A stretch of 64,000 bases of DNA from PoT sp049331405 (lineage in GTDB: Bacteria > Planctomycetota > Planctomycetia > Isosphaerales > Isosphaeraceae), in assembly GCF_049331405.1 (NCBI RefSeq), contig NZ_CP186274.1:5766001-5830000 (forward strand). The letters run 5' to 3'. Positions 63,195 through 64,000 of the stretch are shown in pieces. The notes beneath the pieces are model-generated. The model searched no databases. It worked only from the letters and a program-made list of their open reading frames with translations, and was not told the origin of the DNA. Positions within the stretch are counted from its first letter, which is position 1. Each line of letters begins with the position of its first letter. The position numbers and the translations under genes were made by a program.

Positions 63195-64000
63195 ATGCCC
63201 TCTCCCAAGCGCATCCTCCTCTCGATCGGACTGGCCCTGAGCCTGGTGCGGCTCGCGCACGCCGAAGGCCCCGGGCCGATGACCCTGCCGCCGGAGACGC
63301 TGAAGGTGCCCAAGACCTGGGAGGCTCCAGGGTTCAAGGCCGAGGGGATGGAGGCCCTCTTCTACGAGGGGATGCCCTACAAGGGCAAGCCGACGCGCGT
63401 CTTCGCCTGGATCGGCATCCCCGAAGTCAAGCCGGGGACGAAGATGCCCGGGATCGTGCTCGTGCATGGCGGGGGCGGGACCGCGTTCGAGGACTGGGTC
63501 AAGCTCTGGGTCGGCCGCGGCTATGCGGCGATCGCGATGGATACGTGCGGCACCGTCCCCAAGGGCACGTACGGCAAGTGGGAACCCCACGAGCACTCGG
63601 GCCCTCGCGGCAACTCCTTCGACGGCTCGAACGAGGCGAAGGAGGACCAGTGGCCCTATCATGCCGTCTCCGACGTCATCCTGGCGCATTCGCTGCTGCG
63701 GAGCCGCCCCGAGGTCGACGCCGACCGGATCGGCCTGACGGGCATCTCCTGGGGAGGCTACCTGACTTGCATCAGCTCGGGCCTGGATGAGCGGTTCAAG
63801 TTCGCCGTGCCGGTGTACGGCTGCGGGTTTCTCGGCGACAACTCGGCGTGGAAGGCGGAGCTGGACAAGCTCGGCGAGCGTGGCCAGCGTTGGCTGGCGA
63901 TGTGGGATCCGTCGCACTACCTGCCCGCCGGGAAGATGCCCAAGCTCTGGGTCAACGGCACCAACGACTTCGCCTACCCGATGGACTCGCACCTCAAGTC
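63195..64000 (+). CDS. secreted dienelactone-hydrolase/acetyl-xylan-esterase-like protein (3' end outside window)
   Basis: 268 codons are visible before the right edge. A signal peptide (ILLSIGLALSLVRLAHA) is followed by an alpha/beta hydrolase with the oxyanion segment GIVLVHGGGGTAFEDWV, the nucleophile elbow IGLTGISWGGYLTCI (serine nucleophile) and the probable acid in KLWVNGTNDFAYP. The catalytic histidine should lie past the edge. This architecture is common in planctomycete extracellular esterases acting on plant or algal polysaccharides; the substrate is inferred only by class. GAGGA precedes the ATG. Confidence 0.85.
   Translation, partial: MPSPKRILLSIGLALSLVRLAHAEGPGPMTLPPETLKVPKTWEAPGFKAEGMEALFYEGMPYKGKPTRVFAWIGIPEVKPGTKMPGIVLVHGGGGTAFEDWVKLWVGRGYAAIAMDTCGTVPKGTYGKWEPHEHSGPRGNSFDGSNEAKEDQWPYHAVSDVILAHSLLRSRPEVDADRIGLTGISWGGYLTCISSGLDERFKFAVPVYGCGFLGDNSAWKAELDKLGERGQRWLAMWDPSHYLPAGKMPKLWVNGTNDFAYPMDSHLK

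Noticed and set aside
1..64000. CRISPR arrays, insertion sequences, integrases, attachment sites
   Set aside because: I saw no regularly spaced repeats, transposase or recombinase motifs, or paired terminal repeats on either strand.

Overview
The window is high-GC chromosomal DNA from a planctomycete, most likely the family Isosphaeraceae. The assignment is inferred from gene content. It includes a DUF1559-type pseudopilin, an ECF sigma factor with a very long extracytoplasmic extension, an FHA/serine-threonine kinase pair, a BlaI/M56-peptidase pair fused to carboxypeptidase-regulatory-like domains, TPR/multiheme cytochrome fusions, and many divergent and convergent single genes. I see no rRNA, tRNA, CRISPR array, transposase, integrase or phage structural gene.

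Layout. 1-5.6 kb: an oxidoreductase running off the left edge, coupled to cysteine dioxygenase, then a frameshifted sigma-factor/TlpA fusion. 5.8-14.5 kb: nucleotide-sugar genes galE, gmhB, hldE, hldD, gmhA, a GDP-fucose-synthase-like SDR and another extended SDR. Together gmhA, hldE, gmhB and hldD make up the complete ADP-L-glycero-D-manno-heptose pathway. 14.5-19.6 kb: a polyprenyl-phosphate sugar transferase, a GT39-type membrane glycosyltransferase, and a degraded duplicate of that gene's 5' end, so 5.8-19.3 kb reads as a surface-polysaccharide region. 19.6-25.6 kb: S1/P1 nuclease, a DUF5131 protein, fused dihydroxyacetone kinase, a receiver-like protein, a HAD phosphatase, P-II and a lipoprotein. 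27.3-32 kb: a primary-type sigma factor, an SDR with a divergent AraC regulator, CrcB and a coiled-coil membrane protein. 32.4-39.3 kb: FHA protein, membrane kinase, two membrane proteins, a sigma/anti-sigma pair and a DksA-like zinc finger. 39.5-44.2 kb (minus strand): pseudopilin plus two TPR proteins, a small lipoprotein and a membrane protein. 45.3-53.6 kb: TPR-heptaheme cytochrome, BlaI, an M56 sensor and a secreted TlpA protein. 54-56.8 kb: NtrC-type two-component system. 57-64 kb: a small exported protein, a transporter/phosphoesterase cluster with a frameshifted MFS gene, and an esterase running off the right edge.

Recurring themes. Carboxypeptidase-regulatory-like and TlpA domains occur in three large proteins, each attached to different machinery (ECF sigma, BlaR1-like peptidase, plain export signal). 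Long perfect GC-rich hairpins close many transcription units. Several AT-richer gene-free spacers of 1-1.8 kb interrupt the otherwise dense GC-rich coding. Two apparent single-base frameshifts (near 2633 and 59029) could be real lesions or consensus errors. All functional calls rest on motif recognition by eye, without database searches.
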